A DNA stretch of 64,000 bases, taken from Furfurilactobacillus milii. Lineage in GTDB: Bacteria > Bacillota > Bacilli > Lactobacillales > Lactobacillaceae. Below, piece by piece: positions 1 through 10,658 of this stretch (position 1 is its first letter; each line of letters begins with the position of its first letter). Made by a program: the position numbers and the translations under genes. The notes beneath the pieces were generated by a model. The model saw nothing but the letters and a program-made list of their open reading frames with translations, had not been told where the DNA came from and made no database searches. Location: contig NZ_WEZQ01000019.1 of assembly GCF_009864005.1 (NCBI RefSeq), positions 1-64,000 on the forward strand. Reading direction: 5' to 3'.

Positions 1-216
1 GATATCCTTTTTTTCGTGTCAACATACATAGATTACAGAAAGAAAAATCTGTTGTCGATCATGTCTTGTGACATGACCAACAACAGATATGATAGAACCA
101 TTTTTTGTGTGAGGCACGCTTTTTTTTATTTATTTTGATTGATAAAGCCCGATGAACGGGCGACGTAAACAATATGAATGCGGTATACTTAACGTATATT
201 TGTGACTTTGGTCTAG
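1..216. other. Leading intergenic stretch
   Basis: I see no supported gene here. A 5-bp hairpin (147-151 with 157-161) is too weak to call a terminator. TATACT at 184-189 is a plausible -10 for the downstream mutase gene, with no good -35 at the right distance. Confidence 0.4.
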
Positions 217-234
217 ATGAATGGAGATGCAACT

Positions 235-1962
235 GTGGATTGGAAAGATACTTACCAGGTTTGGAATAATCAAGAAAATCTGGAAACAAGTTTGAAGACA
301 GAATTAACAGCTTTAAAGGGTAATGATGAGGCATTGGAAGATGCCTTCTATCAGCCAATGAGTTTTGGTACTGCGGGGATGCGTGGTGTCATGGGACCTG
401 GAATCAACCGAATGAACATCTATACGGTGCGTCAGGCTACAGAGGGTTTAGCTACATATATGGATACATTGGGCAATGACGTGAAGCAACGTGGTGTTGC
501 CATTAGTTTTGACTCTCGTCATCACTCAACTGAGTTTGCCCACGAGGCCGCGAAAGTTTTAGGCCAACATGGCATCAAGAGTTTTGTGTTCGAAGGCTTA
601 CGGCCAACACCAGAATTGTCCTTTACGGTTCGTCATTTAAAGACGTTTGCCGGCATTATGATTACTGCAAGTCATAACCCAAAGCAGTTCAACGGTTACA
701 AGATTTATGGTGAAGACGGTGCTCAAATGCCACCGAAGGACTCTGATTTAATCACGAGTTACATTCGTAAGGTAACTGATTTGTTTGCTATCCAAACTGC
801 CGATGAAGCTGAATTAAAAGCCAACGGGTTGGAAACGATTATCGGTGAAGACGTTGATAAAGCTTACTTGGATAACGTCGCCACTGTCACAGTTGATCAT
901 GATTTGGCCGCTGAAGAAGGCAAGGACATGACCTTCGTCTTCACACCACTTCACGGTACTGGACGGATGCCCGGTGAACGTGCGTTACGCAATGCTGGTT
1001 TTAAAAACTTCATCACGGTACCAGAACAGGCTGAGCCAGACGGTGACTTTCCAACGGTTAAGTTCCCCAACCCAGAATTTTCTGAAGCTTTCGATTTAGC
1101 AATAAAATTGGGTAGAGAAAAGAATGCGGATGTGCTGATTGCAACAGATCCAGATGCTGATCGTTTGGGAACCGCAGTGCGTTTGCCAAACGGCGACTAC
1201 CAATTATTGACTGGTAACCAAATCGCCGCATTGATGTTGCATTATATTTTGGAAGCAAACAAGAATGCCGGCACATTGCCTGCTAATGCGGTGGCTGTTA
1301 AGTCTATCGTCTCAACTGAGTTTGCCACCAAGATTGCCGAAAGCTACCACGTTGGCATGATCAATGTGCTGACTGGTTTCAAGTTTATTGCTGAACAGAT
1401 CCAAAACTTCCAGGACACAAACAGTCACACGTTTATGTTTGGTTTTGAAGAGAGTTACGGCTATCTGATTAAGCCATTTGTTCGTGATAAGGATGCTATT
1501 CAGGCCTTAACGTTGCTGGCTGAAATTGCTGCTTACTATCGTAAACAAGGAAAGACGTTATACGATGGCTTGGAAGGCTTATACAAGCAATACGGTTACT
1601 TCCGTGAACAAACGATTCAACAAACCTTTGAAGGTATTGAAGGACCAAAGAAGATCGAAGCAATCATTCAGAAGTTCCGTCAGGCTGCCCCCAAGAGTTT
1701 CGCTGGTTACGATGTGACAGCTGTCGATGACATTGCTAAGGGCACAAAGACCTTTACAGATGGTCACGTTGAACAACTAGACCTACCACATGCTGAAGTG
1801 TTGAAGTACTGGTTAACGGATGGTACGTGGATTGCTGTTCGTCCTTCAGGAACTGAACCAAAAATCAAGTTCTACATTGGTACGAACGGTACCACTTTGG
1901 ATGAAGCAAACGACAAATTAAAGAAGTTTGCCAATGACATCAATGCATTTGTTGCTGACTAG
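235..1962 (+). CDS. pgcA: Phospho-sugar mutase (phosphoglucomutase type)
   Basis: Alpha-D-phosphohexomutase family enzyme, expected to interconvert glucose-1-phosphate and glucose-6-phosphate in the cytoplasm, feeding cell-wall and UDP-sugar synthesis and, here, galactose breakdown. Visible motifs are the phospho-serine loop TASHNPKQFNGYK (Ser about 146), the metal loop DPDADR, the sugar loop GFEESYGY and the phosphate loop RPSGTEPKIK near the C-terminus. The length of 575 residues is normal for the PgcA/ManB-like branch. The frame opens at ATG 217, but GTG 235 is preferred: GGAG at 223-226 is spaced 8 nt from it, and the product then begins MDWKDTYQ, as relatives usually do. The gene stands alone with its own terminator at 1999-2052. 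Which sugar phosphate is preferred cannot be read from sequence. Confidence 0.93.
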   Translation: MDWKDTYQVWNNQENLETSLKTELTALKGNDEALEDAFYQPMSFGTAGMRGVMGPGINRMNIYTVRQATEGLATYMDTLGNDVKQRGVAISFDSRHHSTEFAHEAAKVLGQHGIKSFVFEGLRPTPELSFTVRHLKTFAGIMITASHNPKQFNGYKIYGEDGAQMPPKDSDLITSYIRKVTDLFAIQTADEAELKANGLETIIGEDVDKAYLDNVATVTVDHDLAAEEGKDMTFVFTPLHGTGRMPGERALRNAGFKNFITVPEQAEPDGDFPTVKFPNPEFSEAFDLAIKLGREKNADVLIATDPDADRLGTAVRLPNGDYQLLTGNQIAALMLHYILEANKNAGTLPANAVAVKSIVSTEFATKIAESYHVGMINVLTGFKFIAEQIQNFQDTNSHTFMFGFEESYGYLIKPFVRDKDAIQALTLLAEIAAYYRKQGKTLYDGLEGLYKQYGYFREQTIQQTFEGIEGPKKIEAIIQKFRQAAPKSFAGYDVTAVDDIAKGTKTFTDGHVEQLDLPHAEVLKYWLTDGTWIAVRPSGTEPKIKFYIGTNGTTLDEANDKLKKFANDINAFVAD

Positions 1963-1998
1963 TTTTGCTCGATACAAACTTTGACAATGAGTAAAAAG

Positions 1999-2052
1999 AA
2001 CGTGTGCACGATTGACGGGATAAGAGATCCTATTAACGTGGACGCGTTTTTT
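1999..2052 (+). terminator. Rho-independent terminator of pgcA
   Basis: AACGTGTGCACG (1999-2010) pairs with CGTGGACGCGTT (2037-2048) over 12 positions with one mismatch and one G-U. A smaller hairpin sits inside, and a run of six T (2047-2052) follows. Confidence 0.8.
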
Positions 2053-2096
2053 GTTATGAATGAATGCATGTTTTTAACCGAAAGTGTGCATATCTC

Positions 2097-2125
2097 GTGC
2101 GAAAGTATGTTCGGTATGCTAGAAT
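2097..2125 (+). promoter_or_regulatory. LexA (DinR) box and promoter of uvrBA
   Basis: CGAAAGTATGTTCG at 2100-2113 matches the Gram-positive LexA box CGAACNNNNGTTCG in all but one defined base. It lies just upstream of an extended -10, TG-C-TAGAAT (TG at 2117-2118, hexamer 2120-2125), so LexA would block polymerase. A similar half-site, CGAAAGTGTG, lies about 20 nt upstream (from 2079). uvrB is a classic SOS gene, which supports the call. Confidence 0.85.
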
Positions 2126-2140
2126 AGTTACGCTAAGTTG

Positions 2141-2256
2141 ACGGGTTCAGAACAGCAATATGGTCGCAATGAATTACCTAAGCGAATCAAGCCGACCAGT
2201 GCAGTCATGAACCTGTTTTTTAAATCGTGTTGATGATGGTTTAGCACTTGCCATCA
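2141..2256 (+). promoter_or_regulatory. Structured uvrB leader with an internal terminator-like hairpin
   Basis: ACGGGTTCA (2141-2149) can pair with TGAACCTGT (2208-2216; one G-U), enclosing an inner TGGTCG/CGACCA stem (2161-2166 with 2193-2198). The outer stem is followed at once by six T (2216-2221), the layout of an intrinsic terminator, about 80 nt before the uvrB start. A second hairpin, TGATGG/CCATCA, occupies 2234-2256. A leader attenuator or a short LexA-controlled RNA would both fit. Function is inferred only from structure. Confidence 0.5.
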
Positions 2257-2301
2257 CAATAATTAGACCATGTAAATGAACTAGGGGAGGTAACGTCTGG
2301 C

Positions 2302-4302
2302 ATGATTGAACGTCAAGCAGATCGAAAGTTTGATTTAGTTTCAAAATATAAGCCAACTGGTGATCAACCGGAGGCCATCAAAGCGTTGACAGATGGGATT
2401 GAAGACGGAAAAAAAGCGCAGATTTTGATGGGTGCTACGGGAACCGGTAAAACGTTCACAATCAGCAATGTGATTGCCAACGTTAACAAACCGACGCTGG
2501 TTTTATCGCATAACAAAACATTGGCAGGACAGCTCTATGGTGAATTTAAAGAGTTTTTCCCTAACAATGCGGTTGAATATTTTGTTTCCTACTATGATTA
2601 TTACCAACCGGAAGCCTATGTTCCCTCATCTGATACGTATATTGAAAAAGATTCATCGATCAATGATGAAATCGATAAATTACGTAATGCGGCCACTAGT
2701 TCGCTATTGGAACGGAATGATACGATTGTCGTGGCTTCAGTGTCATCAATCTTTGGTTTAGGAGATCCACGCCAGTATAAAGACCATGTTATTTCCTTAC
2801 GGGTCGGTCAGACAATCGAACGTAATGATTTCATGCGCAAGTTGGTTGACATTCAGTTTGAACGTAATGATATTGATTTCCAACGCGGCCGTTTTCGAGT
2901 GCACGGGGATGTTGTTGAAGTGTTCCCAGCATCTGAAGATCAACATGCGCTACGAATCGAGTTTTTCGGTGATGAAATTGATCGGATGCGGGAAGTCGAT
3001 GCACTGACTGGTGAAGTAGTTGGTGATCGTGATCATGTCACAATTTTCCCAGCTACTCATTTCATGACGAATGATGCCATTATGGATCATGCCATTACGA
3101 CGATCGGTGACGAGTTGGAAGACCGGCTGAAGGTGTTGAAGGATCAAGGCAAGTTGTTGGAAGCTCAACGTTTGCAGCAACGGACGACTTACGACATGGA
3201 AATGATGCGTGAAATGGGTTATACGAGTGGGATTGAAAACTATTCCCGTCACATGGATGGTCGTAAACCCGGTGAACCACCGTTTACGCTGCTAGACTTC
3301 TTCCCGAAAGACTTTTTGCTAGTTGTGGATGAAAGTCACGTTACGATGCCACAAGTGCGTGGTATGTACAAAGGTGACCGTTCTAGAAAGCAGATGCTAG
3401 TTGATTATGGTTTCCGTTTGCCAAGTGCGCTGGATAATCGACCGCTAAAAATTAATGAGTTTGAAAAACACATTAATCAAGTCGTCTACATGTCCGCAAC
3501 ACCTGGTGATTATGAGCATGAGCAAACGGACACAGTCGTTCAACAGATTATTCGGCCGACGGGTTTGCTCGATCCAACGATTGAAGTTCGACCAATTATG
3601 GGACAAATTGATGACCTCGTTGGTCAGATTAATAAGCGGATTGAAGCTCATGAGCGGACTTTTGTCACGACGATGACCAAGAAAATGGCGGAAGATTTGA
3701 CGGATTACCTGAAGGATCTGGGAATTCGGGTTCGTTACCTGCACAGTGACATTAAAACCTTGGAACGAACGCAAATTATCCGGGATCTACGTTTGGGCAA
3801 ATTTGACGTGTTGGTCGGCATCAACCTTCTACGTGAAGGAATTGATGTACCTGAGGTATCGTTGGTTGCCATCTTGGATGCTGATAAAGAAGGCTTCCTA
3901 AGAAATGAACGGTCATTGATTCAAACGATTGGTCGGGCTGCCCGTAATTCACACGGGGCGGTTATTATGTATGCGGATACCATTACGGGGTCAATGCAGG
4001 CGGCCATTGACGAGACCAAACGGCGTCGTGAGATTCAGGAAAAGTATAACGAAGAACATCACATAACGCCGACAACTATCGTTAAGCCAATTCGTGATAA
4101 CATCACGGTGACAGCGCCAACTGGTGATGGTCAGAAAGAATCAACACTTAATGAGGAAGACTTTGATAATCTGTCAAAATCCGATCAGAATGCAATGTTG
4201 GCTGGCTTAAACAAGCAAATGCAAGAAGCTGCCAAGAAACTCGACTTCGAAGAAGCAGCAACATTGCGTGATACAATCATGGAATTAAAAGCCAAACAGT
4301 AA
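2302..4302 (+). CDS. uvrB: Excinuclease ABC subunit B
   Basis: Helicase-like damage-verification subunit of nucleotide excision repair. It is loaded on DNA by UvrA and then recruits UvrC for incision. Walker A GATGTGKT is at residues 44-51, the damage-probing beta-hairpin [10 protein letters not shown] at 97-106, the DEAD-like motif is VVDESH, and helicase motif VI is QTIGRAARN. The C-terminal UVR coiled-coil domain that contacts UvrC is present. The length of 666 residues is typical. ATG 2302 has GGGGAGG at 2284-2290, 11 nt upstream. It is followed by uvrA after 19 bases, so the two form one operon under the upstream LexA box. Confidence 0.98.
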   Translation: MIERQADRKFDLVSKYKPTGDQPEAIKALTDGIEDGKKAQILMGATGTGKTFTISNVIANVNKPTLVLSHNKTLAGQLYGEFKEFFPNNAVEYFVSYYDYYQPEAYVPSSDTYIEKDSSINDEIDKLRNAATSSLLERNDTIVVASVSSIFGLGDPRQYKDHVISLRVGQTIERNDFMRKLVDIQFERNDIDFQRGRFRVHGDVVEVFPASEDQHALRIEFFGDEIDRMREVDALTGEVVGDRDHVTIFPATHFMTNDAIMDHAITTIGDELEDRLKVLKDQGKLLEAQRLQQRTTYDMEMMREMGYTSGIENYSRHMDGRKPGEPPFTLLDFFPKDFLLVVDESHVTMPQVRGMYKGDRSRKQMLVDYGFRLPSALDNRPLKINEFEKHINQVVYMSATPGDYEHEQTDTVVQQIIRPTGLLDPTIEVRPIMGQIDDLVGQINKRIEAHERTFVTTMTKKMAEDLTDYLKDLGIRVRYLHSDIKTLERTQIIRDLRLGKFDVLVGINLLREGIDVPEVSLVAILDADKEGFLRNERSLIQTIGRAARNSHGAVIMYADTITGSMQAAIDETKRRREIQEKYNEEHHITPTTIVKPIRDNITVTAPTGDGQKESTLNEEDFDNLSKSDQNAMLAGLNKQMQEAAKKLDFEEAATLRDTIMELKAKQ

Positions 4303-4321
4303 AGGGTGGCAAAGGTAACCA

Positions 4322-7189
4322 ATGGCAAATAACGACAAAATTGTAATACACGGGGCACGTGCCCATAATTTAAAGAATATTGATGTCACGATTCCACGTG
4401 ACAAGCTGGTAGTCATTACGGGGTTATCTGGTTCAGGAAAAAGCTCACTTGCATTTGATACGTTATATGCCGAGGGCCAGCGGCGTTATGTTGAAAGTTT
4501 GTCCGCATATGCGCGGCAATTTCTTGGGCAGATGGATAAACCGGATGTGGACTCCATTGATGGTCTGAGCCCGGCGATTTCTATCGATCAGAAAACAACC
4601 AGTAAAAATCCGCGGTCAACCGTTGGGACTGTCACGGAAATCAATGATTATTTGCGGTTATTGTGGGCGCGGGTTGGGACACCAATCTGTCCAAACGACG
4701 GCACAGTTATTACCAGTCAATCTGTTGAGCAGATGGTTGATGAGGTCCTTGCACTCCCTGAACGGACGCGGCTCCAAGTATTGTCACCGATTGTGCGGCG
4801 AAAAAAAGGACAGCATGCCAAAATCTTTGCGAAGATTAAGCGTGAAGGATTTGTGCGTGTTCAAGTAGACGGTGAAACTTATGATATCGATGAAGTGCCT
4901 GAACTAGATAAAAACAAATATCACAGCATCAATATTGTCATTGATCGGGTAATTGTGCATCCAGACGGTGATAGTCGGAGTCGTTTGTTTGACTCATTTG
5001 AAGCTGCTCTTCGTTTGAGTGATGGCTATGCAACTGCTGACATCATTGATGGTGAACCGATGCAGTTCTCAGAACATTATTCATGTCCTATTTGTGGGTT
5101 TACAGTTGGCGAATTGGAACCACGGTTGTTTTCATTTAATGCACCGCTTGGCGCCTGCCCCGATTGTGAAGGGTTAGGGGTTAAACTGGAAGTTGACGAA
5201 GATCTTGTCGTTCCAGATCCCAGTAAAACACTTCGTGAAGGTGCTTTGGAACCGTGGAATCCAATCAGTTCCATGTATTATCCAAGCATGTTGGAACAAT
5301 TTGCTGAACAAAACAAGATTGACATGGATACACCTTTCAATAAACTGCCTAAGAAACAACGTGATATGGTTCTTCATGGATCAAGCAAAAAGTTCCATTT
5401 CCACTACGAAAATGATTTTGGTGGTGTTCGTGATGTTGATGCCGATTTTGAAGGTGTCATGAACAATGTGTCACGTCGCTACAAGGAAACTAATTCTGAC
5501 TTTACGCGTGATCAAATGCGTCAATATATGACTGAACTGACATGTCAGACCTGTCATGGTTACCGGTTAAATCGCCAGGCACTATCCGTTAAAATTAACG
5601 GGAAGCATATTGGTGAAGTTTCCGAAATGGCGATTGATGATGAGTTGCCATTCTTTCAGGGTTTAACTTTGGGCGAACAAAATAAAGTGATTGCTGAACC
5701 AATCGTTAAGGAAATTCGCGATCGGTTATCCTTTTTGACGAGTGTCGGTGTGGGTTACCTTACCCTGAGTCGGTCCGCTAGAACATTGTCTGGTGGTGAG
5801 GCGCAACGAATTCGGTTAGCTACCCAAATAGGTTCAAATTTGTCTGGTGTATTGTATATCCTTGACGAGCCATCCATTGGGTTGCATCAACGTGATAACG
5901 ATCGTTTGATCAGTTCACTTAAGAAAATGCGAGATTTAGGTAATACCCTGATTGTGGTCGAACATGATGAGGATACAATGCGGGCAGCCGATTACTTAAT
6001 TGATATTGGTCCTGGTGCTGGTGAAAATGGTGGTCAGGTTATGGCCGCTGGAACGCCTAAACAAGTTGAACGTAGTACTAAGTCATTAACCGGTCGGTAT
6101 TTAGCTGGTAAGGACTTCATTCCGGTGCCGCTCAAGCGACGCAAGGGGAATGGTAAGGCCATCGTGTTAAAAGGGGCCGCAGAGAACAATTTGCAGAATG
6201 TTGATGTACGTTTTCCATTAGGGGAATTAACAGTTGTGACTGGTGTGTCAGGATCTGGTAAATCTACATTGGTTAACAGTATTCTTGAAAAGGTACTGGC
6301 TCAAAAGCTCAATCACAATTCGGCCAAGCCTGGTAAATACAAGAGCATTGCCGGCGTGAATAACATTGAAAAGATTGTGGACATCGATCAATCGCCGATT
6401 GGACGGACACCACGTTCCAACCCCGCTACCTATACGGGTGTGTTCGATGACATTCGTGATTTGTTTGCTCAAACGAATGAAGCAAAATTGCGTGGCTATC
6501 AAAAAGGCCGCTTCTCATTCAACACTAAAGGTGGTCGTTGTGAGGCATGTCATGGTGACGGAATTTTAAAGATTGAAATGAACTTTCTACCAGATGTTTA
6601 TGTGCCTTGTGAAGTTTGTCATGGGTCTCGTTACAATTCAGAAACACTTGAAGTGACGTACAAGGGGAAGAATATTTCAGATGTTTTGAACATGACAGTT
6701 TCCGAAGCCTTGGACTTCTTTGCTGCAATCCCTAAGATCACACGTAAATTGCAAACCATTGTTGATGTCGGTCTGGGCTATGTTCATTTGGGCCAGTCAG
6801 CAACCACGCTTTCAGGTGGTGAGGCTCAGCGGATGAAGTTAGCTTCTGAACTACACAAGAAGGCCAATGGTCGTAATTTCTACATCCTGGATGAACCAAC
6901 AACAGGATTGCATTCTGATGACATCAAACGGTTGATGGTTGTCTTACAGCGATTGGTTGATCATGGCAACACAGTTTTGATTATTGAACATAATTTGGAT
7001 GTGATTAAGACTGCTGATCATTTGATTGATCTTGGTCCAGAAGGTGGTGCTGGCGGTGGACAAATTATTGCGACTGGGACGCCGGAAGAGCTTGCTGAAG
7101 TTAAAGAAAGCTACACTGGTCAATACCTGAAACCAGTATTGGAACGAGATACGAAACGTACTGAAGAGGTTGCTGAACAAGCAAAATAA
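4322..7189 (+). CDS. uvrA: Excinuclease ABC subunit A
   Basis: DNA-damage recognition ATPase of nucleotide excision repair, acting as a dimer that delivers UvrB. It has two ABC ATPase modules. The first has Walker [10 protein letters not shown] (about 34-42), a zinc module with CPIC and CPDC, signature [12 protein letters not shown] and Walker [10 protein letters not shown]. The second has GVSGSGKST, a zinc module with CEAC and CEVC, signature [12 protein letters not shown] and ILDEPTTGL. The 955 residues match the family length. The start ATG at 4322 follows AAAGG. It is co-transcribed with uvrB and ends at the terminator at 7222-7267. Nothing is missing from the motif set. Confidence 0.98.
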   Translation: MANNDKIVIHGARAHNLKNIDVTIPRDKLVVITGLSGSGKSSLAFDTLYAEGQRRYVESLSAYARQFLGQMDKPDVDSIDGLSPAISIDQKTTSKNPRSTVGTVTEINDYLRLLWARVGTPICPNDGTVITSQSVEQMVDEVLALPERTRLQVLSPIVRRKKGQHAKIFAKIKREGFVRVQVDGETYDIDEVPELDKNKYHSINIVIDRVIVHPDGDSRSRLFDSFEAALRLSDGYATADIIDGEPMQFSEHYSCPICGFTVGELEPRLFSFNAPLGACPDCEGLGVKLEVDEDLVVPDPSKTLREGALEPWNPISSMYYPSMLEQFAEQNKIDMDTPFNKLPKKQRDMVLHGSSKKFHFHYENDFGGVRDVDADFEGVMNNVSRRYKETNSDFTRDQMRQYMTELTCQTCHGYRLNRQALSVKINGKHIGEVSEMAIDDELPFFQGLTLGEQNKVIAEPIVKEIRDRLSFLTSVGVGYLTLSRSARTLSGGEAQRIRLATQIGSNLSGVLYILDEPSIGLHQRDNDRLISSLKKMRDLGNTLIVVEHDEDTMRAADYLIDIGPGAGENGGQVMAAGTPKQVERSTKSLTGRYLAGKDFIPVPLKRRKGNGKAIVLKGAAENNLQNVDVRFPLGELTVVTGVSGSGKSTLVNSILEKVLAQKLNHNSAKPGKYKSIAGVNNIEKIVDIDQSPIGRTPRSNPATYTGVFDDIRDLFAQTNEAKLRGYQKGRFSFNTKGGRCEACHGDGILKIEMNFLPDVYVPCEVCHGSRYNSETLEVTYKGKNISDVLNMTVSEALDFFAAIPKITRKLQTIVDVGLGYVHLGQSATTLSGGEAQRMKLASELHKKANGRNFYILDEPTTGLHSDDIKRLMVVLQRLVDHGNTVLIIEHNLDVIKTADHLIDLGPEGGAGGGQIIATGTPEELAEVKESYTGQYLKPVLERDTKRTEEVAEQAK

Positions 7190-7221
7190 TAACGGTACAA
7201 TTTTTAATGATTTAATAATAT

Positions 7222-7267
7222 GACTGATCAAATCCTAATCTGTAGGCGTTTTGGTCAGTCTTTTTTT
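7222..7267 (+). terminator. Rho-independent terminator of uvrBA
   Basis: GACTGATC (7222-7229) pairs with GGTCAGTC (7253-7260; one G-U), followed by seven T (7261-7267). Confidence 0.85.
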
Positions 7268-7308
7268 GTTTTAATACGATCGTTTTGAAGTTGAAGTTCT
7301 GCTTAAAG

Positions 7309-7338
7309 TTGGCCTACAAGATTAAAATTTGGTAAACT
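7309..7338 (+). promoter_or_regulatory. Probable promoter of the amino acid permease pair
   Basis: TTGGCC at 7309-7314 and TAAACT at 7333-7338 are separated by 18 nt, about 50 nt before the chosen start of the first permease. Confidence 0.45.
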
Positions 7339-7386
7339 AGCACAAACTTATCTAATAAATATGTGTGCAAGAAAGAATGTGACGAC

Positions 7387-8739
7387 ATGAAACAAAAAAC
7401 ACCAGTGGTAGAACTGAATCGTTCCTTAGGCATTTGGTCAGCCCTGTCCTTAGTAATTGGGACTATTATCGGCGCCGGCGTATTCGTGAGACAAGCGGCA
7501 GTACTTGATGACGCAGGCTCTACTACGGGTGCATTGTTTGCGTGGCTAGCAGGTGGGGTTCTGACATTAACAGCCGGGCTGACCATTGCTGAAATTGCCT
7601 CTCAAATGCCGCATACTGGCGGTTTGTATGTTTATATGGAACGAATGTATGGCCGTCTGTGGGGCTTTCTATCTGGTTGGATGCAGATCATTATTTATGG
7701 ACCGGCAATTATTGCAGCGCTTGCAGCATACTTAGGTATTTTAATGACTGACTTTTTTCACCTGTCAGGCGGATGGGGATTGGCTGTCTCACTCGGAACA
7801 TTGGTAGCGGTTGGCGCCCTTAATTTATTTTTCAATCGATATGGCGCAACGTTTGCGATTATAACGACGATTTGTAAATTGTTGCCAATCGTTGCAATTA
7901 TTGTATTCGGATTATTCTTTGGCGATGGCAATGCGCTGGGCCACAGTGTGTCGAGCGCGACTCAGCATGGTAGCAACTTTGGTGTCGCCATTTTGGCTAC
8001 GTTATTTGCGTTTGACGGGTGGATTCTGGTTGCTAATCTGGGTGACGAAATAAAAGAACCGCAGAAATTATTGCCCCGTGCGATTATCGGTGGGATTAGT
8101 ATCGTTATGGTTATTTATTTGTTGGTAGCATACGGCGTTTTTGCAAGTTTGCCAGCGTCAACGATTCATCGACTGGGAACGGGTGCAATTCCGTTTCTTG
8201 CTACAAAAGACTTTGGCGCAATTGGCGGTAAGCTGTTGAGCATCGGTGTCATTATTTCGATTATCGGTTGTATCAACGGTAAAATCATGACTTTTCCACG
8301 TATCATGTACGCAATGGCACGTGATCGGGAGTTACCATTTAGCCGCGTATTGGGTTATTTAAGTCCTAAAACGAGGACACCAATCTTTTCGACCATTGCA
8401 GTGTTGTTGATTGCTGCGTTGATGGTGTTGTTTGCAAATGCAGACCGGCTGTCAGAGCTATGTATCTTTACAGTTTATTGCTTTTACGTTATGGCATTTT
8501 TGGGATCATTTAAATTACGACGTCAACATAAGGAGCGGCCATTTTCGATGCCACTGTTCCCGTTAACGCCGATTGTAGCGATTGGTGGTTCGCTATTTGT
8601 GCTCATTAGTGAAGTCTTCTCAGATTTCACGGGTGTACTATTTTCTTTGGGAATGGTTGTCGTTGGTATCCCAGTTTATTACTATGAAATTAAACACAAT
8701 CATGCAGAAGATTTTGTTAAAGAAGATTCAGGAAAGTGA
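7387..8739 (+). CDS. APC-family amino acid permease (SteT-like), first copy
   Basis: Integral membrane amino acid transporter of the amino acid-polyamine-organocation superfamily. It resembles the L-amino acid exchanger branch typified by Bacillus SteT (serine/threonine exchange). The glycine-rich first segment SLVIGTIIGAGVF, typical of substrate binding in this fold, is near the N-terminus. About 12 hydrophobic segments follow, with the conserved cytoplasmic motif PRIMYAMARDRELP. The open frame starts at GTG 7363, but ATG 7387 (450 residues) is preferred because the product then begins MKQKTPVVELNRSLG, colinear with its neighbour. The second permease begins 9 bases downstream, so the two are co-transcribed. 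Substrate is not determinable from sequence. Confidence 0.85.
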   Translation: MKQKTPVVELNRSLGIWSALSLVIGTIIGAGVFVRQAAVLDDAGSTTGALFAWLAGGVLTLTAGLTIAEIASQMPHTGGLYVYMERMYGRLWGFLSGWMQIIIYGPAIIAALAAYLGILMTDFFHLSGGWGLAVSLGTLVAVGALNLFFNRYGATFAIITTICKLLPIVAIIVFGLFFGDGNALGHSVSSATQHGSNFGVAILATLFAFDGWILVANLGDEIKEPQKLLPRAIIGGISIVMVIYLLVAYGVFASLPASTIHRLGTGAIPFLATKDFGAIGGKLLSIGVIISIIGCINGKIMTFPRIMYAMARDRELPFSRVLGYLSPKTRTPIFSTIAVLLIAALMVLFANADRLSELCIFTVYCFYVMAFLGSFKLRRQHKERPFSMPLFPLTPIVAIGGSLFVLISEVFSDFTGVLFSLGMVVVGIPVYYYEIKHNHAEDFVKEDSGK

Positions 8740-8748
8740 GTATAGGCA

Positions 8749-10092
8749 ATGCAAGAGAGTCACGTTGAATTGAAACGTTCTCTAGGGCTGTGGTCTGCAC
8801 TAGCGATTGTAATTGGTACAGTCATTGGTTCCGGGATATTTTTTAAACAAGCATCCGTTTTACAAATGACAGGTTCTACCAACCTAGCGATGTTGGCCTG
8901 GCTATTAGGGGGCTTAATTACCCTAGCTGATGGGCTGACATTATCTGAAATTGGTTCTCAAATTCCGCATACTGGGGGTCTTTACCAATACATGACCCAT
9001 ATTTATGGTGAGTTTTGGGGCTTCATGTCAGGTTGGATGCAGGTTATCGTTTATGCACCGGCAATTGTCGGCTCAATCGCTGGGTATTTAGGCTTATTGG
9101 TCACTAACTTCTTTGGCCTCGGAGCAGTTTGGAAGGCACCAATTGCGATTGGCACCATTATTCTGATTGCGATGTTGAATATGTTGGAAAATCGCTATGG
9201 TGCTGCCTTTGCGATTGTGACCACCATTTGTAAATTGCTGCCGATTGCGGCGATCGTGATTTTTGGACTCTTCTTTGGTCGTGAGACCGGCTTCGGTGAG
9301 ACAGTAACGAGCATCCATCAGAGCGTTGGCAACTTTGGTGTTGCTGTGTTAGGCACCATCTTTGCCTATGATGGCTGGATTCTGGTTACTAATCTAGGTG
9401 GCGAAATTAAACGGCCCGAAAAGTTGTTACCGTTAGCTATCATTCTGGGAATCACCATCGTTATTGTGTTATACCTCGGGGTAACATTTGGCATTTTTCG
9501 GTCTTTGAGTGCAGCTAAAATTAATGAACTCGGCCAGAACGCGACGGCCTACTTTGCCTTAAATGCGTTTGGGGCATTCGGTGGGCGACTCGTGAATATT
9601 GGAATAATGATCTCCATTATTGGTGCGTTGAATGGTAAAATGATGTCTTTTCCACGAATTTATTATGCAATGGCTGCTAAACGCCATTTGCCGTTTGCCA
9701 AACAAATTAGTAGCCTGAACCGTCACACACAAACTCCGGTTGTTGCAACGACGATTTTACTGGCATTGACTAGTTTAATGATCCTGACTGTTGATACTGA
9801 CCGACTGTCTGAGCTCTGTATTTTTGCGATGTACAGTTTTTATATTGCTGCGTTTGTCGGTGTCTTTATCTTGCGTCGTCGAAATGGTGGCAAACCGGCA
9901 GGATTTAGCACGCCGGGGTATCCAGTAGTTCCAATTATTGCCATCATCGGAACTAGTTTTGTGGTTATCAGTGAACTGTTCTTCGATTTTGTTGGGGCGG
10001 CAACGTCACTGGTTATTATTGGACTAGGAATTCCACTTTATTATTGGTTGAAGCGGCATTATAAAAACGATGATTCTATTGATGTGATGTAA
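8749..10092 (+). CDS. APC-family amino acid permease (SteT-like), second copy
   Basis: Paralogue of the permease directly upstream. Both start with a [LV]ELKRSLG[IL]WSAL-type segment, share IGTVIGSGIFFKQA-like glycine-rich segment 1, the IPHTGGLY[QV]Y motif, the NRYGA(A/T)FAI(V/I)TTICKLLPI segment and PRI(Y/M)YAMA. The 447 residues form about 12 membrane segments. The start ATG at 8749 follows the first gene closely. The pair looks like a tandem duplication that has diverged, so the copies may differ in amino acid preference. The operon ends at the strong hairpin at 10441-10488, with a structured repeat in between. Confidence 0.85.
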   Translation: MQESHVELKRSLGLWSALAIVIGTVIGSGIFFKQASVLQMTGSTNLAMLAWLLGGLITLADGLTLSEIGSQIPHTGGLYQYMTHIYGEFWGFMSGWMQVIVYAPAIVGSIAGYLGLLVTNFFGLGAVWKAPIAIGTIILIAMLNMLENRYGAAFAIVTTICKLLPIAAIVIFGLFFGRETGFGETVTSIHQSVGNFGVAVLGTIFAYDGWILVTNLGGEIKRPEKLLPLAIILGITIVIVLYLGVTFGIFRSLSAAKINELGQNATAYFALNAFGAFGGRLVNIGIMISIIGALNGKMMSFPRIYYAMAAKRHLPFAKQISSLNRHTQTPVVATTILLALTSLMILTVDTDRLSELCIFAMYSFYIAAFVGVFILRRRNGGKPAGFSTPGYPVVPIIAIIGTSFVVISELFFDFVGAATSLVIIGLGIPLYYWLKRHYKNDDSIDVM

Positions 10093-10134
10093 TTGATTTA
10101 ACCTCAGAGGAGGTTGTGGGCGTGGTGAAAATGC

Positions 10135-10325
10135 CGCTTGCAGTTGCCAACATTGACACGCTCGCCGTGGGACCGGTTCAAGCCCGAAGTTCACGGTCTT
10201 TCAACTCGTCACAGAGCCTCGTGAAATTCCGAGTCTCCGTGACCGTCCGTGTTGTAAATTCGAGAAGTGCATTCGAATTAACAACACTTTCACGGCTCGG
10301 TATCAATGTTGGCGCCCTCCCGCTG
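10135..10325 (+). repeat. Structured intergenic repeat, family 1, copy 1
   Basis: One of four copies. The closing helix is GCCAACATTGA (10146-10156) with TCAATGTTGGC (10303-10313). Inside it, GCCGTG pairs with CACGGC. Three hairpins follow: CCG/CGG, then GTCAC...GTGAC enclosing CTCG/CGAG, then GTGTTGT-AATTCGA pairing with TCGAATT-ACAACAC. Conserved unpaired blocks are GGGACCGGTTCAAGCC and CCGTCCGT. The core length is 168 nt. It lies downstream of the permease pair, before their terminator. Confidence 0.85.
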
Positions 10326-10440
10326 ACCTAGTTAAGCGATCACATAAATGGCACTTATTAGTCCGCCAAGAGCGGTTTAATTCATCTTCACGGACAATGT
10401 TATTTAATATTGATTCACAATTTAGCCATCTATTTAAAAC

Positions 10441-10488
10441 AACAACACAACTGTTTTGGTCAATCGATCAAAACAGTTGTGTTGTTTT
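10441..10488 (+). terminator. Terminator after the permease pair
   Basis: A perfect 18-bp stem pairs AACAACACAACTGTTTTG (10441-10458) with its complement at 10469-10486 across a 10-nt loop, followed by a short T run. The rest of 10093-10658 holds the repeat and nothing else I can support. Confidence 0.8.
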
Positions 10489-10658
10489 AGACACAAAAAT
10501 TCTTACAATTATTAACTACTGTTAAAAAATCGTTGGCAAGTTTAGTTTTAGTTACGTTTTGAAAGACGTGTTAGTGCGGGTGGTAGAATGAAACGTAGAT
10601 TTATGAAAAAACGAGTTGGGTTAGAGTGCTTGCGTTATTGAAAGCGGGGAATCTTCAC

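Noticed and set aside
147-161. Terminator hairpin GCCCG/CGGGC
   Set aside because: Five base pairs with no adjacent T run are too weak to support a call.
10163-10185. tRNA-like T-loop (GGTTCAAGCC) in the repeat
   Set aside because: The surrounding helices do not form a tRNA, so the likeness to a T-arm is probably by chance.
10116-10331. 71-codon frame with AGGAGG upstream, running through repeat copy 1
   Set aside because: The frame is not open in the other copies of the repeat, and the codons only follow the RNA helices. The ribosome-like site may be a relic, but there is no protein-like sequence.
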